Positions 1 to 8,741 of a stretch of 64,000 nucleotides of DNA are shown here, one piece after another (positions within the stretch are counted from its first letter, which is position 1; the number at the start of each line of letters is the position of its first letter). The translations under genes and the position numbers were made by a program. Source of the stretch: Gemmatimonadota bacterium (lineage in GTDB: Bacteria > Gemmatimonadota > Gemmatimonadetes > Gemmatimonadales > Gemmatimonadaceae); contig JAIUOB010000004.1 in the NCBI GenBank assembly GCA_020161135.1, positions 310,001 through 374,000 of the forward strand, given 5' to 3'. Under the pieces are notes generated by a model. It had not been told where the DNA came from, did not search any database, and worked only from the letters and a program-made list of their open reading frames with translations.

Positions 1-1114
1 GGCGTCCCCCGCCGAGGTTGTGCAGCAGCGAGTTGGCATGCCCATGGTCACCGCTCAGCCACGCCCCGCGCATGATGAACAGGTCGGGACGTCCATCGTT
101 GTCGTAGTCGGCGTGCGACACATTGAGCCCACCGGTGATCCCCTCGAGCCCCGCGAGTGGCGCGCGGTCGACATAGCCGCCGCGCCCGTCGGCGAGGTAA
201 AGGCGCGGCGCATCGTGTAGCCCCCACGACGTCACGAACAGGTCGAGGTGGCCATCGCCGTCGAAGTCGTCCACCGCCACACCACCCGCGTTGGACATGG
301 CGTCGACTCCCAGCGCGCCGGCAATGTTGCGGTGCACCGGTACGCCGGCGCGTTCGCGTCGGTCGAGCCCCGGAATGCGCGCCGCCGCCGGCACACTGTC
401 GGGATATCCGCCGAGCGCCATCCACGCGATGTTCAGCAGCCAGCGCGAACCCAAGTCGCTCGGGAAGGTGCGCGCGAGGGCCGTGTACAGCGCGATGGCC
501 TTGCGTGCCCCCTCGGGCTTGCTGTGTCGCGCGCCGCCCTCGAGCGGCAGGATGCACGCGTTGGCGGCGGTCCCCATCGCGCAGTTCTCCTGCTCCCCCA
601 GCCGCAGGTTGGCGATGGCGAGCAGGTCGAGCAGCGGTTTCGTGGACGCCGAAACCGTGTGGACCGAGAGGCGCATCTCCATCGCGAGCGCCTCGAGCAG
701 TGCGATCCCCTCACGCGTCTGCCCGGCGAGAATCCGCTCCTGCGCCAGCAGGTACCGCCCCTCGGCGTCGCCGCTCGCATTGCCCACGCGCACGAGCTGC
801 GCGGCGATGGAGTCGGCGCGGAGTCGATTGCTGAACGGGTTGGACTGCGGCCGGGCCGCGGCATCGGCGGCCACCTGGGCGAGCGTGCGCGCCATCTCCT
901 CGGTGGCACGACGCTCGTCCGTCGTGCGGCGCGCGGCCGCCGCATTCGCACCGCCCTCGCCATCGGCTTCGGCACACCCTGCCAGCGACCCGCCGATGCC
1001 GACACCGAGCGCCGCCACCAACGCGCCGATGCGCCCCCGACGGCTCCAGCGACTGGACGTTCCCTCCCGCCCGCGACGCGTCGACGACCGGCTCTGCCCT
1101 GTCCCCTGCTCCAT
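1..1114 (-). CDS. CRTAC1-like FG-GAP/VCBS repeat lipoprotein, 3' part outside the window
   Basis: The frame is open from an ATG at 1112-1114 and runs off the left edge, so only about 371 N-terminal residues are visible. The start is followed by an Arg-rich stretch, a hydrophobic segment and a lipobox (GSLAGC), so this should be an exported lipoprotein. The next roughly 200 residues are alpha-helical with TPR-like character (for example LLDLLAIANLRLGEQ). Near the left edge calcium-binding FG-GAP/VCBS motifs appear (DDFDGDGHLDLFVTS and HADYDNDGRPDLF). In this family a C-terminal ASPIC/UnbV domain usually follows; it would lie outside the window. Role unknown; probably extracellular binding. The architecture is clear, the function is not. 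Confidence 0.82.
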   Translation of the reverse strand, partial: MEQGTGQSRSSTRRGREGTSSRWSRRGRIGALVAALGVGIGGSLAGCAEADGEGGANAAAARRTTDERRATEEMARTLAQVAADAAARPQSNPFSNRLRADSIAAQLVRVGNASGDAEGRYLLAQERILAGQTREGIALLEALAMEMRLSVHTVSASTKPLLDLLAIANLRLGEQENCAMGTAANACILPLEGGARHSKPEGARKAIALYTALARTFPSDLGSRWLLNIAWMALGGYPDSVPAAARIPGLDRRERAGVPVHRNIAGALGVDAMSNAGGVAVDDFDGDGHLDLFVTSWGLHDAPRLYLADGRGGYVDRAPLAGLEGITGGLNVSHADYDNDGRPDLFIMRGAWLSGDHGHANSLLHNLGGGR

Positions 1115-1281
1115 CGCTCGCCTCGGCCGTCGGAGTCCGCCCGCAGGACACGGGTGGTCCCACGCGCCAAGGTGCGCTCCAGACGGCTATTCCGACAGGG
1201 CCAGACGCGATTCGGCGCCACGAACCGTGCTCCGACACGCATCGCGGGGCTGGAGGTTGACGGACGGCGAATATTGGGCGC

Positions 1282-1716
1282 ATGGCACTCCCCGTTCGCC
1301 GACTGTACGCGCACGCTGCGTGGCTGCTCGTCCTCCTCGCCGCCTGCCGCGCCGACACACCACCGACCCTCACCGAGGCCGAGATGACGGGCACGTGGCG
1401 CGGCACCATTCGGCTGCTCGATCGCGACTCGGTCTTCGGCCGCTTCGTCGATGTGTGCGGGGCGGGCGTCTGCCGCGGCCTCATGGACGGCGCGCGCGAC
1501 ACGGTGCGCTTCGACTACCAATTGGCCGGCGACAGCGCGACCGCCGTATCGAGCGCATTCCCGGCCCGTTCACGCCCCGGTGTGCTGTTGCGCGATCGGT
1601 GGGTGGTGCATCGCACGGCGCCGGGGCGCCTCGAAGGCATCGGCGCCACGCATCTCGCGCAGCACGACGACTCGGTGGTGTTTCGCTATCGCCTCGAGGT
1701 GGTGCAGCAGCGCTGA
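1282..1716 (+). CDS. small lipoprotein, paralogue of the gene at 4371-4874
   Basis: This 144-residue protein begins with a short signal peptide ending in a lipobox (LVLLAAC), so it should be a lipid-anchored envelope protein. No named domain is recognised. The mature part starts with TEAEMTGTWRG and contains a VCGAGVCR motif with two cysteines, then GDSATAVSSAF, RDRWVVHR and DDSVVFRYRLE. The same order of motifs occurs in the product of 4371-4874, so the two are paralogues. The GTW opening and beta-rich pattern suggest a small beta-barrel or lipocalin-like fold, which is inference. It lies divergent to the CRTAC1-like gene, with 167 bases between the starts. Confidence 0.72.
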   Translation: MALPVRRLYAHAAWLLVLLAACRADTPPTLTEAEMTGTWRGTIRLLDRDSVFGRFVDVCGAGVCRGLMDGARDTVRFDYQLAGDSATAVSSAFPARSRPGVLLRDRWVVHRTAPGRLEGIGATHLAQHDDSVVFRYRLEVVQQR

Positions 1717-1747
1717 CCCGTGCGGCACGCGCGGCGCGCGCAGCAGG

Positions 1748-2710
1748 CTACGCGGGCGGTGTGCCGCGCAACCGCTGCTGCGACGCGGTGAAGGCCCTGG
1801 CCGTGATCCCCGCCCGATAGCGCGCGAGCTGCCGGCCGATTTCGATCGTGCGGCTGATGGGCGCGAGGTTCACCCCGTGCAGCGTGAACTGCCCCGCCTT
1901 CACCCGCTGCGCCATGCGAATGAGCGCCGGATCCTGCACCGCGATCTGCGCCTCGTAGTAGATGTCGTCGTGGATGCCGTTGCGATAATCGGCGGCCCGG
2001 TCGCGTGCCTGCCCCGCCGGCGGCGTCGAATCGATCTGCACCACGCCGATCGACTTGAGGAAATTCCAGCTCCACTGGTCTTCGCTGTAGTACTCCGGCA
2101 GGAAGTGCACACGCGCCTTCTCGCCCGCCGCCGCCCACTTCGCGTTCAACGCGTCGGCCACGTTCTTCATGCCGCGCTGGTTGCCGCCGCTGTCACCCAG
2201 CAGGATGAGATCGAGGAAACCGTGTGCCTTGTAGCTGCGGCAGATGTCGGTGAGCAGCGCCTCGAACGTCGCCGCCTCGAGGCTGATGGTGCCCGCGAAC
2301 GCCATGTGCCCCGTGGCGCGCGGCTCGATGTTCCCCTCCGGCACGAACTTCACGATGGGCGCGATGAGCGCGTGGCCGATCTCGCGGGCGATCTCCGGCA
2401 GCACCGTCTGCAGCACGAAGTTGTGCTTGCCCCCCGCGACGTAGGGGCCGTTCTGCTCCACGCCGCCCGTGCCGATGATGATCGTCGTGGTGCCCGCCTT
2501 CACGGCATCGCGCACCTCCATGAAGGTGAGTTCCTCCGCCCACAGGCTGGTGCCCGCCTCGATCGGGCGCGGCGTGTCGGGGGCCACGCGCCCCTGCGCC
2601 TGCACGCGCGAGCCCCACGCCGTGGCGACGAGGAACAGTGCGGGGAGCAGCGCCAGGTTCAGGGCGCGAGCGGACGACTGGCCACCGGGGCAGCGACGGG
2701 GGCGAGGCAT
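1748..2710 (-). CDS. exported creatininase-family protein with altered metal ligands
   Basis: The 320-residue protein has a signal peptide (hydrophobic stretch LALLPALFLVATAW, cut after VQA). The remainder follows the creatininase/creatinine amidohydrolase fold, which in characterised members binds two metals and hydrolyses cyclic amides. The motif usually written E-x-H-G-P-H is here GGVEQNGPYVAGGKHN, and the later N-G-H-G-G-N motif reads LGDSGGNQ. Several canonical metal-binding positions are therefore changed, and ordinary amidohydrolase activity should not be assumed. It is divergent to the glutamate-synthase-like gene, with under 90 bases between them if that gene uses its GTG start. Confidence 0.8.
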   Translation of the reverse strand: MPRPRRCPGGQSSARALNLALLPALFLVATAWGSRVQAQGRVAPDTPRPIEAGTSLWAEELTFMEVRDAVKAGTTTIIIGTGGVEQNGPYVAGGKHNFVLQTVLPEIAREIGHALIAPIVKFVPEGNIEPRATGHMAFAGTISLEAATFEALLTDICRSYKAHGFLDLILLGDSGGNQRGMKNVADALNAKWAAAGEKARVHFLPEYYSEDQWSWNFLKSIGVVQIDSTPPAGQARDRAADYRNGIHDDIYYEAQIAVQDPALIRMAQRVKAGQFTLHGVNLAPISRTIEIGRQLARYRAGITARAFTASQQRLRGTPPA

Positions 2711-2796
2711 GGGCGATGGTCCGGAGGGAGGGCGCGAGCGGGCGGGAACCTCGCGTCAACTTCCGCCGACCGTGCGGACGTCGCAAGTTCCCTGCC

Positions 2797-4371
2797 GTGA
2801 GACTCTTCTTCCTTGGCATCTCGGCGGTGGCATTCGCACTCGTGGCGGGGGTCGCCACGCTGTGGCCACCCGTCCTCTGGACGCTGGCCGTGCTGCTGCC
2901 GCTGTTCCTCGTCGGCATGCAGGACATGCTGCAGGTGCGGCACGCGATCCGCCGCAACTACCCCGTGGTGGGGCGCGCGCGCTACCTGCTGGAAATGATC
3001 CGCCCCGAGATCAACCAGTACTTCATCGAGTCGAACGTCGACGGCAAGCCGTTCAGCCGCAACGACCGCTCACTCATCTACCAGCGCGCCAAGGGCGAAC
3101 TCGACACGCTCCCCTTCGGCACCCAGCGCGACGTGTATGCGGTGGGGTATGAGTGGATCAACCACTCGCTCGTGCCGGTGAAGGCGGACGAGAGCCAGCA
3201 ACGCGTGCTGGTGGGCGGTCCCGACTGCACGCAGCCCTACTCGGCCTCGATGCTCAACGTGTCGGGGATGAGCTACGGCTCGCTCAGCAAGAATGCGGTG
3301 CTCGCACTCAACACCGGCGCGAAGCTGGGCAACTTCGCACACAGCACGGGTGAGGGCGGGCTCAGTCCGTACCATCTCGAGCCGGGCGGAGACCTCGTCT
3401 GGCAGATCGGCACCGGCTACTTCAGTGCGCGCGACCGCGCCGGCAACTTCAGCGAGACGGAATTCGCGAAGCGCGCCGCGCTCCCCAACGTGAAGATGAT
3501 CGAGGTGAAGCTCTCGCAGGGCGCGAAGCCCGGGCACGGCGGTATCCTGCCGGCCTCGAAGCTCACCCCGGAGATCGTCGAGATCCGCGGCGTCGAGCCG
3601 GGCAAGGACGTCATCTCGCCGCCCGCGCACACCGCCTTCCGCACGCCGCTCGAGTTCGTGCACTTCCTCAAGCGCCTCCGTGACGCGTCCGGCGGCAAGC
3701 CGGTGGGCTTCAAGCTGTGCGTCGGCAAGCGCCACGAGTTCCTCGGCATCGTGAAGGCGATGCTGCAGACCGGCATCACCCCCGACTTCATCACCGTCGA
3801 CGGCGGCGAGGGAGGCACCGGCGCCGCGCCCCTCGAGTTCTCCGACTTCGTGGGCACGCCGCTCAACGAGGGGCTGTCGTTCGTGCACAACGCGCTCGTC
3901 GCCACCGACCTGCGCGACCGCATCAAGCTCATCGCCTCCGGCAAGGTGTCGAGCGGCTTCACCATGGCCACCAAGGTCGCGCTGGGCGCCGACATGTGCA
4001 GCGCCGCGCGCGCCATGATGTTCGCCATCGGCTGCATCCAGGCGCTCCGCTGCAACAGCAACCACTGCCCCACCGGGGTGGCCACGCAGAACCCGCAGCT
4101 CGTGCACGGCCTGCACGTCGGTGACAAGTCGGTGCGCGTCGCCCGCTATCATCGCGAGACGGTGCACAGCTTCTTCGACGTACTCGGCGCCACCGGCCTG
4201 CAGCGGCCGCGCGACCTCAAGCCCTGGTTCATCATGAAGCGCATCAGCCCCTCGGAGATCCGCAGCTACGCGGACATCTATCCGCAGCTCGCCCCAGGGC
4301 AGCTCTTCACCTCCGTCGCCACCTCGGGCATGTCGCGCGCCTGGCAGCAGGCCAGCGCCGATCACTTCTGA
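2797..4371 (+). CDS. FMN-binding glutamate synthase family protein
   Basis: The product (524 residues from GTG 2797) matches the stand-alone FMN/iron-sulfur synthase domain of glutamate synthase and lacks the glutaminase domain of full-length GltB. Two N-terminal membrane segments (LFFLGISAVAFALVAG and LWTLAVLLPLFLVG) precede the barrel. Visible signatures are STGEGGLSPYH, EVKLSQGAKPGHGG, TVDGGEGGTGAAP and the cluster motif CNSNHCPTGVATQNP. Family members are thought to use FMN and a 3Fe-4S cluster; the in vivo reaction of this membrane-anchored subgroup is unsettled. GTG 2797 gives the usual length and a clean hydrophobic start; ATG 2713 in the same frame is possible but would add a basic, non-conserved extension. 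Confidence 0.85.
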   Translation: MRLFFLGISAVAFALVAGVATLWPPVLWTLAVLLPLFLVGMQDMLQVRHAIRRNYPVVGRARYLLEMIRPEINQYFIESNVDGKPFSRNDRSLIYQRAKGELDTLPFGTQRDVYAVGYEWINHSLVPVKADESQQRVLVGGPDCTQPYSASMLNVSGMSYGSLSKNAVLALNTGAKLGNFAHSTGEGGLSPYHLEPGGDLVWQIGTGYFSARDRAGNFSETEFAKRAALPNVKMIEVKLSQGAKPGHGGILPASKLTPEIVEIRGVEPGKDVISPPAHTAFRTPLEFVHFLKRLRDASGGKPVGFKLCVGKRHEFLGIVKAMLQTGITPDFITVDGGEGGTGAAPLEFSDFVGTPLNEGLSFVHNALVATDLRDRIKLIASGKVSSGFTMATKVALGADMCSAARAMMFAIGCIQALRCNSNHCPTGVATQNPQLVHGLHVGDKSVRVARYHRETVHSFFDVLGATGLQRPRDLKPWFIMKRISPSEIRSYADIYPQLAPGQLFTSVATSGMSRAWQQASADHF

Positions 4372-4874
4372 TGCTCAGGCTTCTCCCCCCTCGCATGCGT
4401 CTCACCGCTCGCCTTGCCTGCGCCACCGTCGCGCTGTGCACCGCCTGCCGCCCCGGCACGGGCACCGTCACCGACTCCGCAGCCGCCTACTCGGCGCTCG
4501 CCGAGCCGCGCGTGGCGCCACGCGCGCCGCTCACCGAGGCCACGCTCGCGGGCACCTGGAACGGGCGTGCGATGGGCATGACCTCGGACGCCGCGCTCAA
4601 CGCGTGGACGCAGGTGTGCGGTGCGGGCACCTGCCGCTCCATCATCGCGGGTAGCCCGGACACGCTCGTGCAGACGTACGTGCTGTCCGGCGACAGCGCG
4701 GTCGGCACGTCGGCCGTGTACGAGGATCCGTCCATGCGCGGCGTGCCGCTGCAGGACACCTGGGTCGTGCGTGTCGTCGACGGCACGCTCACCGGCACGG
4801 GGCGCGCGCACATTGCGACGCACCCCGATTCGGTGCTGGTGCGCTATCGCGTCGAGGGGACGCGCGCGCCCTGA
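4371..4874 (+). CDS. small lipoprotein, paralogue of the gene at 1282-1716
   Basis: The start codon shares one base with the stop of the preceding synthase gene, so the two are probably co-translated. A second ATG at 4395 would give a more compact signal peptide. The lipobox is ALCTAC, indicating a lipid-anchored envelope protein of about 167 residues. No named domain is recognised. The motifs TEATLAGTWNGR, VCGAGTCRS, LSGDSAVGTSAVY, LQDTWVVR and PDSVLVRYRVE line up with those of the protein from 1282-1716. The 3' end overlaps the convergent cytochrome gene by 31 bases. Confidence 0.75.
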   Translation: MLRLLPPRMRLTARLACATVALCTACRPGTGTVTDSAAAYSALAEPRVAPRAPLTEATLAGTWNGRAMGMTSDAALNAWTQVCGAGTCRSIIAGSPDTLVQTYVLSGDSAVGTSAVYEDPSMRGVPLQDTWVVRVVDGTLTGTGRAHIATHPDSVLVRYRVEGTRAP

Positions 4875-5389
4875 GCGGCGCGGGTGCGCGCACCCGGGCG
4901 CGTGGCCACGAAGCGAATGCCCAGCAACGCGCCGTTCTCGTGGGTGAGCTCCTGCGCGCCGGCGGGGAAGCCGTTGGCGCGGAGCAGGTGCGCGACCACA
5001 TCGGTCACGAGCTGCTTGCTGTAGACACCCGGCGTATCGGTGGGCATGGCAGTGTGGATGCGCGCATGCAGCTCCTCGAGGATCTGGCCGTTCCACGCCC
5101 CCTGAAAGGCGCTGCCGGCCAGCGCCGGGGCTGCGTCGGCGCCCTCGAGCCCCGCCGCATGGCAGCGCGCGCACTCCTTGGCGTACGCCGCCTGCCCACG
5201 CTCCGCCTGCACCAGCGTGAAGACGCTGTCCCACGTCGTGCGCTCATTCGCGCGGGCGTTCATGGCACGCGTCTCGGCGGCGCGCACCGGACGCATCGCC
5301 GCCACGGCCGGCAGCAGCAGCACGGCACCCGCCAGCGCAGCGCGCAGGCGCGCACGCCCGTGCCATCGCCGCGACGTCGTGCCGCTCAC
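4844..5389 (-). CDS. exported monoheme c-type cytochrome
   Basis: This 181-residue protein has an N-terminal signal (hydrophobic core LAGAVLLLPAVAAM) and one heme-c site, CARCH, around residue 73. The spacing of the heme site, a later Met-containing segment (IHTAMPTDTPGVYS) and a helix ending VVAHLLRANGFPAG are typical of class I cytochromes c. Its ATG overlaps the stop of the PQQ dehydrogenase gene by four bases (ATGA), so it is the last gene of a coupled cluster. It is very likely the electron acceptor of that dehydrogenase, passing electrons to a terminal oxidase. This partnership is inferred from position. Confidence 0.88.
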   Translation of the reverse strand: MSGTTSRRWHGRARLRAALAGAVLLLPAVAAMRPVRAAETRAMNARANERTTWDSVFTLVQAERGQAAYAKECARCHAAGLEGADAAPALAGSAFQGAWNGQILEELHARIHTAMPTDTPGVYSKQLVTDVVAHLLRANGFPAGAQELTHENGALLGIRFVATRPGARTRAAQGARVPSTR

Positions 5390-7368
5390 CGACGCTCCAC
5401 CGGCAGGCGGTAGGCGATGTACTCCCCGGAGTACGGGCCACCGCTCACCGCCACGACGAGATACTGTCGTCCGTTCAGCAGATAGGTCATCGGCGACCCA
5501 CTCTGCGGTGCGGGCATGAGCACGGCGCCCACTTCCTTGCCCGTGGCCTTGTCGTAGGCGCGCAGCATGGCGCCGCGGCCGCGTGGCGCGAGGGTCGTCA
5601 CCTCGGGATCACCCGCGATCACCAGCGTCTTGGTCACCAGCGTGCCCACGCTGCCGGGTTGCCCCGTGCGCGGCAGCGAGAGTCCCTTCAGCGCCTCGTG
5701 GTTGCGCACGGCATCGGGTGTCTCGCCGTGCGGCACTTGCCACGCGATCGCGCCGCGCTTGAGATCGATCGCGGTGATCGTGCCGTACGGCGGCTTGAGC
5801 AGCGGCAGCCCCTGCACCGACAGCCCACGTGGTGCGCCGGCCGCGAAGCCACGCACCCACCGCATGTCCGACTGCCCGGCCTGTGGCGGCACGAGTCCCA
5901 GGGGGCTCGGCGATGCGTTCGTGGCCGAGAGATAGACCATCCCCGTCTCGGGATCGTACGAGCCGCCCGGCCAGTTGCTGCCACCGTTGGTCGGTCCGTT
6001 CGTCAGCGTGGCGAGCGGCCCCTCCGCCTTGCTCACGACCGGCGGTGTGAAGATCGGGCCAAGCTTGAAGCGCGACGCGAGCTGTCGCCCGGCGTCCTTG
6101 AGTGCGGGTGTGAAGTCGATGAGATCGTCGAGCGTCACGCCGTTGCGGGCGTACGCGGCCGGCTTGGTCGGCATGGGCTGGGTGGGCGCGTACCACTCGC
6201 CCGGCACATCACCCTTCTCGACCGGCATCTCGGTGAAGGGCCACACCGGTTCGCCGGTGAGCCGATCGAACACGTAGAGGATGCCCTGCTTGGTGGGCAA
6301 CGCGACGACCTTCCGCGCCGCGCCATCGATCGTCACGTCGGCAAGGATCGGCGCCGACGCGAGGTCGAAGTCCCAGATGGGGTGGCGCACGATCTGGTAG
6401 TGCCAGCGCTTCTTGCCGGTCCGCAGGTCGAGACACACGAGGCTTTCGCCGTACAGGTTGTTCCCCGGACGATGGCCGCCATAGTAGTCCCCCGTCGGCG
6501 ACTCGACGGGGAGGTACACGAGGCCGAGCTCCTCGTCGGCGGTGACCTGCGTCCACACGCCCGTGTTGCCGGCGGCTTCGGCCGACTGTTCGAGCCAACT
6601 GTCGTAGCCGGGTTCGCCCTTGCGCGGAATCGTGTGGAAGCTCCACAGCTTCTTGCCAGTGCGCACATCGAAGCCGCGAATGTCGCCCTTGTTGTTGCGG
6701 AACGACTTCGGCGAGCCACCTTCCCGGAACGCCGCACCGATGATGACCACATCGCGCGCCACCACCGGTGCGCCCTGGTAGCCGATCTCGCCGGTCACCA
6801 GGTCGGGGAGGATGGGGTCGTCCATCGTCGCCTTGAGATCGACCACGCCGTTCACGCCGAACGACTTCACCGGAGCCCCCGTCTTCGCGTCGAGCGCCAC
6901 GAGTCGGTAGCCCGGCGTGGTGTACAGGATGCGCGCGTCCTTCCCATCGCTCCAGTACGCGAGCCCCCGCCCCGACAGCGGGCGTGGCGCCGCGGCACCG
7001 CGCTCGCCTTCGTGCTCGCTGTGCATCCACAACAGCTCGCCCGTGGCCGCATCGAGCGCGACCACCGCGCGGCGACTCCCCGCCGTCGTGTACAGCACGC
7101 CGCCCACCATGAGCGGCGTCCCCTCCAACTTGAACTCGGGGCGCGGCCCCAACGCGTCGGTCTTGAAGCGCCACGCCACCTCGAGCGTGCCGAAGTTGGC
7201 CGCGGTGATCTGCTCGAGCGGCGCGTAGCGCGACCCTTTCGTGTCGCCGGTATGACTGGGCCACTCCCCCGTCGCCGTGGTCATCGGCGCACGCTGCGCC
7301 GGCAGTGCCCCGACCAGCATCACCATGCCGCACAGCGACATGGCACAGCTCGTCCGGACACGCCTCAC
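5386..7368 (-). CDS. PQQ-dependent dehydrogenase (quinoprotein)
   Basis: The 660-residue protein starts with a signal peptide and continues as an eight-bladed quinoprotein propeller. Repeated blade motifs such as ALDAATGELLW, ALDAKTGAPV, FDVRTGKKLW and LDLRTGKKRWHYQ are visible, as is the opening EWPSHTGDTKGSRYAPLEQI typical of soluble quinoprotein glucose/alcohol dehydrogenases. The motif WDFDLASAPIL is also conserved in the family. It should oxidise a sugar or alcohol in the periplasm using pyrroloquinoline quinone; the substrate cannot be read from sequence. Start and stop overlap the neighbouring cytochrome genes by four bases each. No PQQ biosynthesis genes are present in the window. Confidence 0.92.
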   Translation of the reverse strand: MRRVRTSCAMSLCGMVMLVGALPAQRAPMTTATGEWPSHTGDTKGSRYAPLEQITAANFGTLEVAWRFKTDALGPRPEFKLEGTPLMVGGVLYTTAGSRRAVVALDAATGELLWMHSEHEGERGAAAPRPLSGRGLAYWSDGKDARILYTTPGYRLVALDAKTGAPVKSFGVNGVVDLKATMDDPILPDLVTGEIGYQGAPVVARDVVIIGAAFREGGSPKSFRNNKGDIRGFDVRTGKKLWSFHTIPRKGEPGYDSWLEQSAEAAGNTGVWTQVTADEELGLVYLPVESPTGDYYGGHRPGNNLYGESLVCLDLRTGKKRWHYQIVRHPIWDFDLASAPILADVTIDGAARKVVALPTKQGILYVFDRLTGEPVWPFTEMPVEKGDVPGEWYAPTQPMPTKPAAYARNGVTLDDLIDFTPALKDAGRQLASRFKLGPIFTPPVVSKAEGPLATLTNGPTNGGSNWPGGSYDPETGMVYLSATNASPSPLGLVPPQAGQSDMRWVRGFAAGAPRGLSVQGLPLLKPPYGTITAIDLKRGAIAWQVPHGETPDAVRNHEALKGLSLPRTGQPGSVGTLVTKTLVIAGDPEVTTLAPRGRGAMLRAYDKATGKEVGAVLMPAPQSGSPMTYLLNGRQYLVVAVSGGPYSGEYIAYRLPVERR

Positions 7369-8741
7369 GGCGTCACCTTCTTTGCGGCCTTCGCCTTGCG
7401 CTCGGCCACCAGCTTGTCGAACTCTGCCTGCTCGAGGTAGGTCACGTCGATCCAGTTGTGCGCCATCTCATCGACGGTGCGGTCGCCCCATCCGACCCAC
7501 TGCGCCGGATCGGGGTTGTTGGGGTTGGCGGCAGTGTTGTCGTGCCACGCGGTGAAGATGAGCGTCGTGCCCTTGGGCAGCAGCGGCGCCGCGTCGGTCG
7601 TGTAGACGTAGTTGATGTGCCAGTTCCACTGGAAGTTGCTCACCTGGCTGATCACCTCACTGCGCCCATCGGGATACACCACCTCGAGCGCCATCGCCTT
7701 GCCCCGCATGTGCATGTGCGGCTGGAAGTTCTCGAGGCGGCCGGGCGCCGGCATCACGTAGTAGTTCTGGGTGATGGTCTTCTCCCCCGGCGGGATGTCG
7801 AGGTCGCGGCCACGCGACAGGTCGAACATGCGCAGCACCGTGCGATGCTGCGGCACCACACCCTTGGGATAGAAGTAGATGGCCATCTCCACCTGGCTGT
7901 TGGCCACCTCCTCGCCGATGGCGTGGTAGTGCACTTCCCACCGAATGCGCGAGCCCGGGAGCATCAGCTTGCCGGCGTCTTCGGGGAACAACTGCCCCGT
8001 CTTCCCCACCGCCCACTCCATGAACAGCCCCGCATTCATCTGGTGGTCGTGCGCCGTGCTGGCGAGTCCCGTCACGCCCTGCTCCGGCTGCAGCAGGTAC
8101 GCCAGCACATGATGCACCACGCGCCGGTCGCTGCCGCGCACCGGCTTGATCTCGATCGCGCGCACCCAGCGCGGCTCGGTGAGCCCCGTCTCCACTTCGG
8201 GGCGGAACCACTTGTCCTGCGTGCGCGCCGCCAGCGTGTACGGCTTCGACTTGATGATCAGGTCGGGTTGCTGCTTGAGTGTCTCCGCCAACTGCCAGCG
8301 ATTCGGATCGGGGAACTGGCGCGCGCCCGGCAGGTCGGCGGGGTTCCCCAGCGGTGCGCCGCCATCCACCCACCGCACGATCGTCGACACCTGCGCGTCG
8401 GTGAGGCTGCGGTCGTTGGCGAACTGCTGGACGCCCACCGTGCGGTCGATGTGCCACGGCGGCATCAACCGCTGCTCGACCTTCGCCTTGATGCGTCGCG
8501 CGTACTTGCGCGCATCGTCGTAGGTGAGGAGCGACATGGGCGCGATCGAGCCGGGCTGATGACACTCCTGGCAGCGACTCTGGAAGATCGGCGCGACGTC
8601 GCGCGCATACGTGGGCGTCTGCGCATGCAGCGCCGGCACGGCGACGAGCGATGCAACCAGCGCGGCGACGCGCGGCGCGAGCGGGGAGACGGTGCCGCTC
8701 AACGCCCGCGCAGCACGACGGAGAACACGGAACTGGCTCAT
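7365..8741 (-). CDS. c-type cytochrome fused to a copper monooxygenase-like domain
   Basis: The product has a signal peptide, one heme-c site (CQECH, residues 57-61) followed by SIAPMSLLTYDDARK, and a long C-terminal part resembling the ascorbate-dependent copper type II monooxygenase fold. Candidate copper ligands are the HH in VVHHVLAYLL, the His residues in HYHAIGEE, and the motif QPHMHMRGK (HxHxM-like). The ATG at 8739-8741 is chosen because it overlaps the upstream stop (ATGA) and directly precedes the signal peptide; the frame remains open upstream but that part is low-quality sequence. In metazoa this copper fold hydroxylates peptides or catecholamines. Here the joined cytochrome suggests electrons are delivered through heme instead. 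Confidence 0.83.
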   Translation of the reverse strand: MSQFRVLRRAARALSGTVSPLAPRVAALVASLVAVPALHAQTPTYARDVAPIFQSRCQECHQPGSIAPMSLLTYDDARKYARRIKAKVEQRLMPPWHIDRTVGVQQFANDRSLTDAQVSTIVRWVDGGAPLGNPADLPGARQFPDPNRWQLAETLKQQPDLIIKSKPYTLAARTQDKWFRPEVETGLTEPRWVRAIEIKPVRGSDRRVVHHVLAYLLQPEQGVTGLASTAHDHQMNAGLFMEWAVGKTGQLFPEDAGKLMLPGSRIRWEVHYHAIGEEVANSQVEMAIYFYPKGVVPQHRTVLRMFDLSRGRDLDIPPGEKTITQNYYVMPAPGRLENFQPHMHMRGKAMALEVVYPDGRSEVISQVSNFQWNWHINYVYTTDAAPLLPKGTTLIFTAWHDNTAANPNNPDPAQWVGWGDRTVDEMAHNWIDVTYLEQAEFDKLVAERKAKAAKKVTP

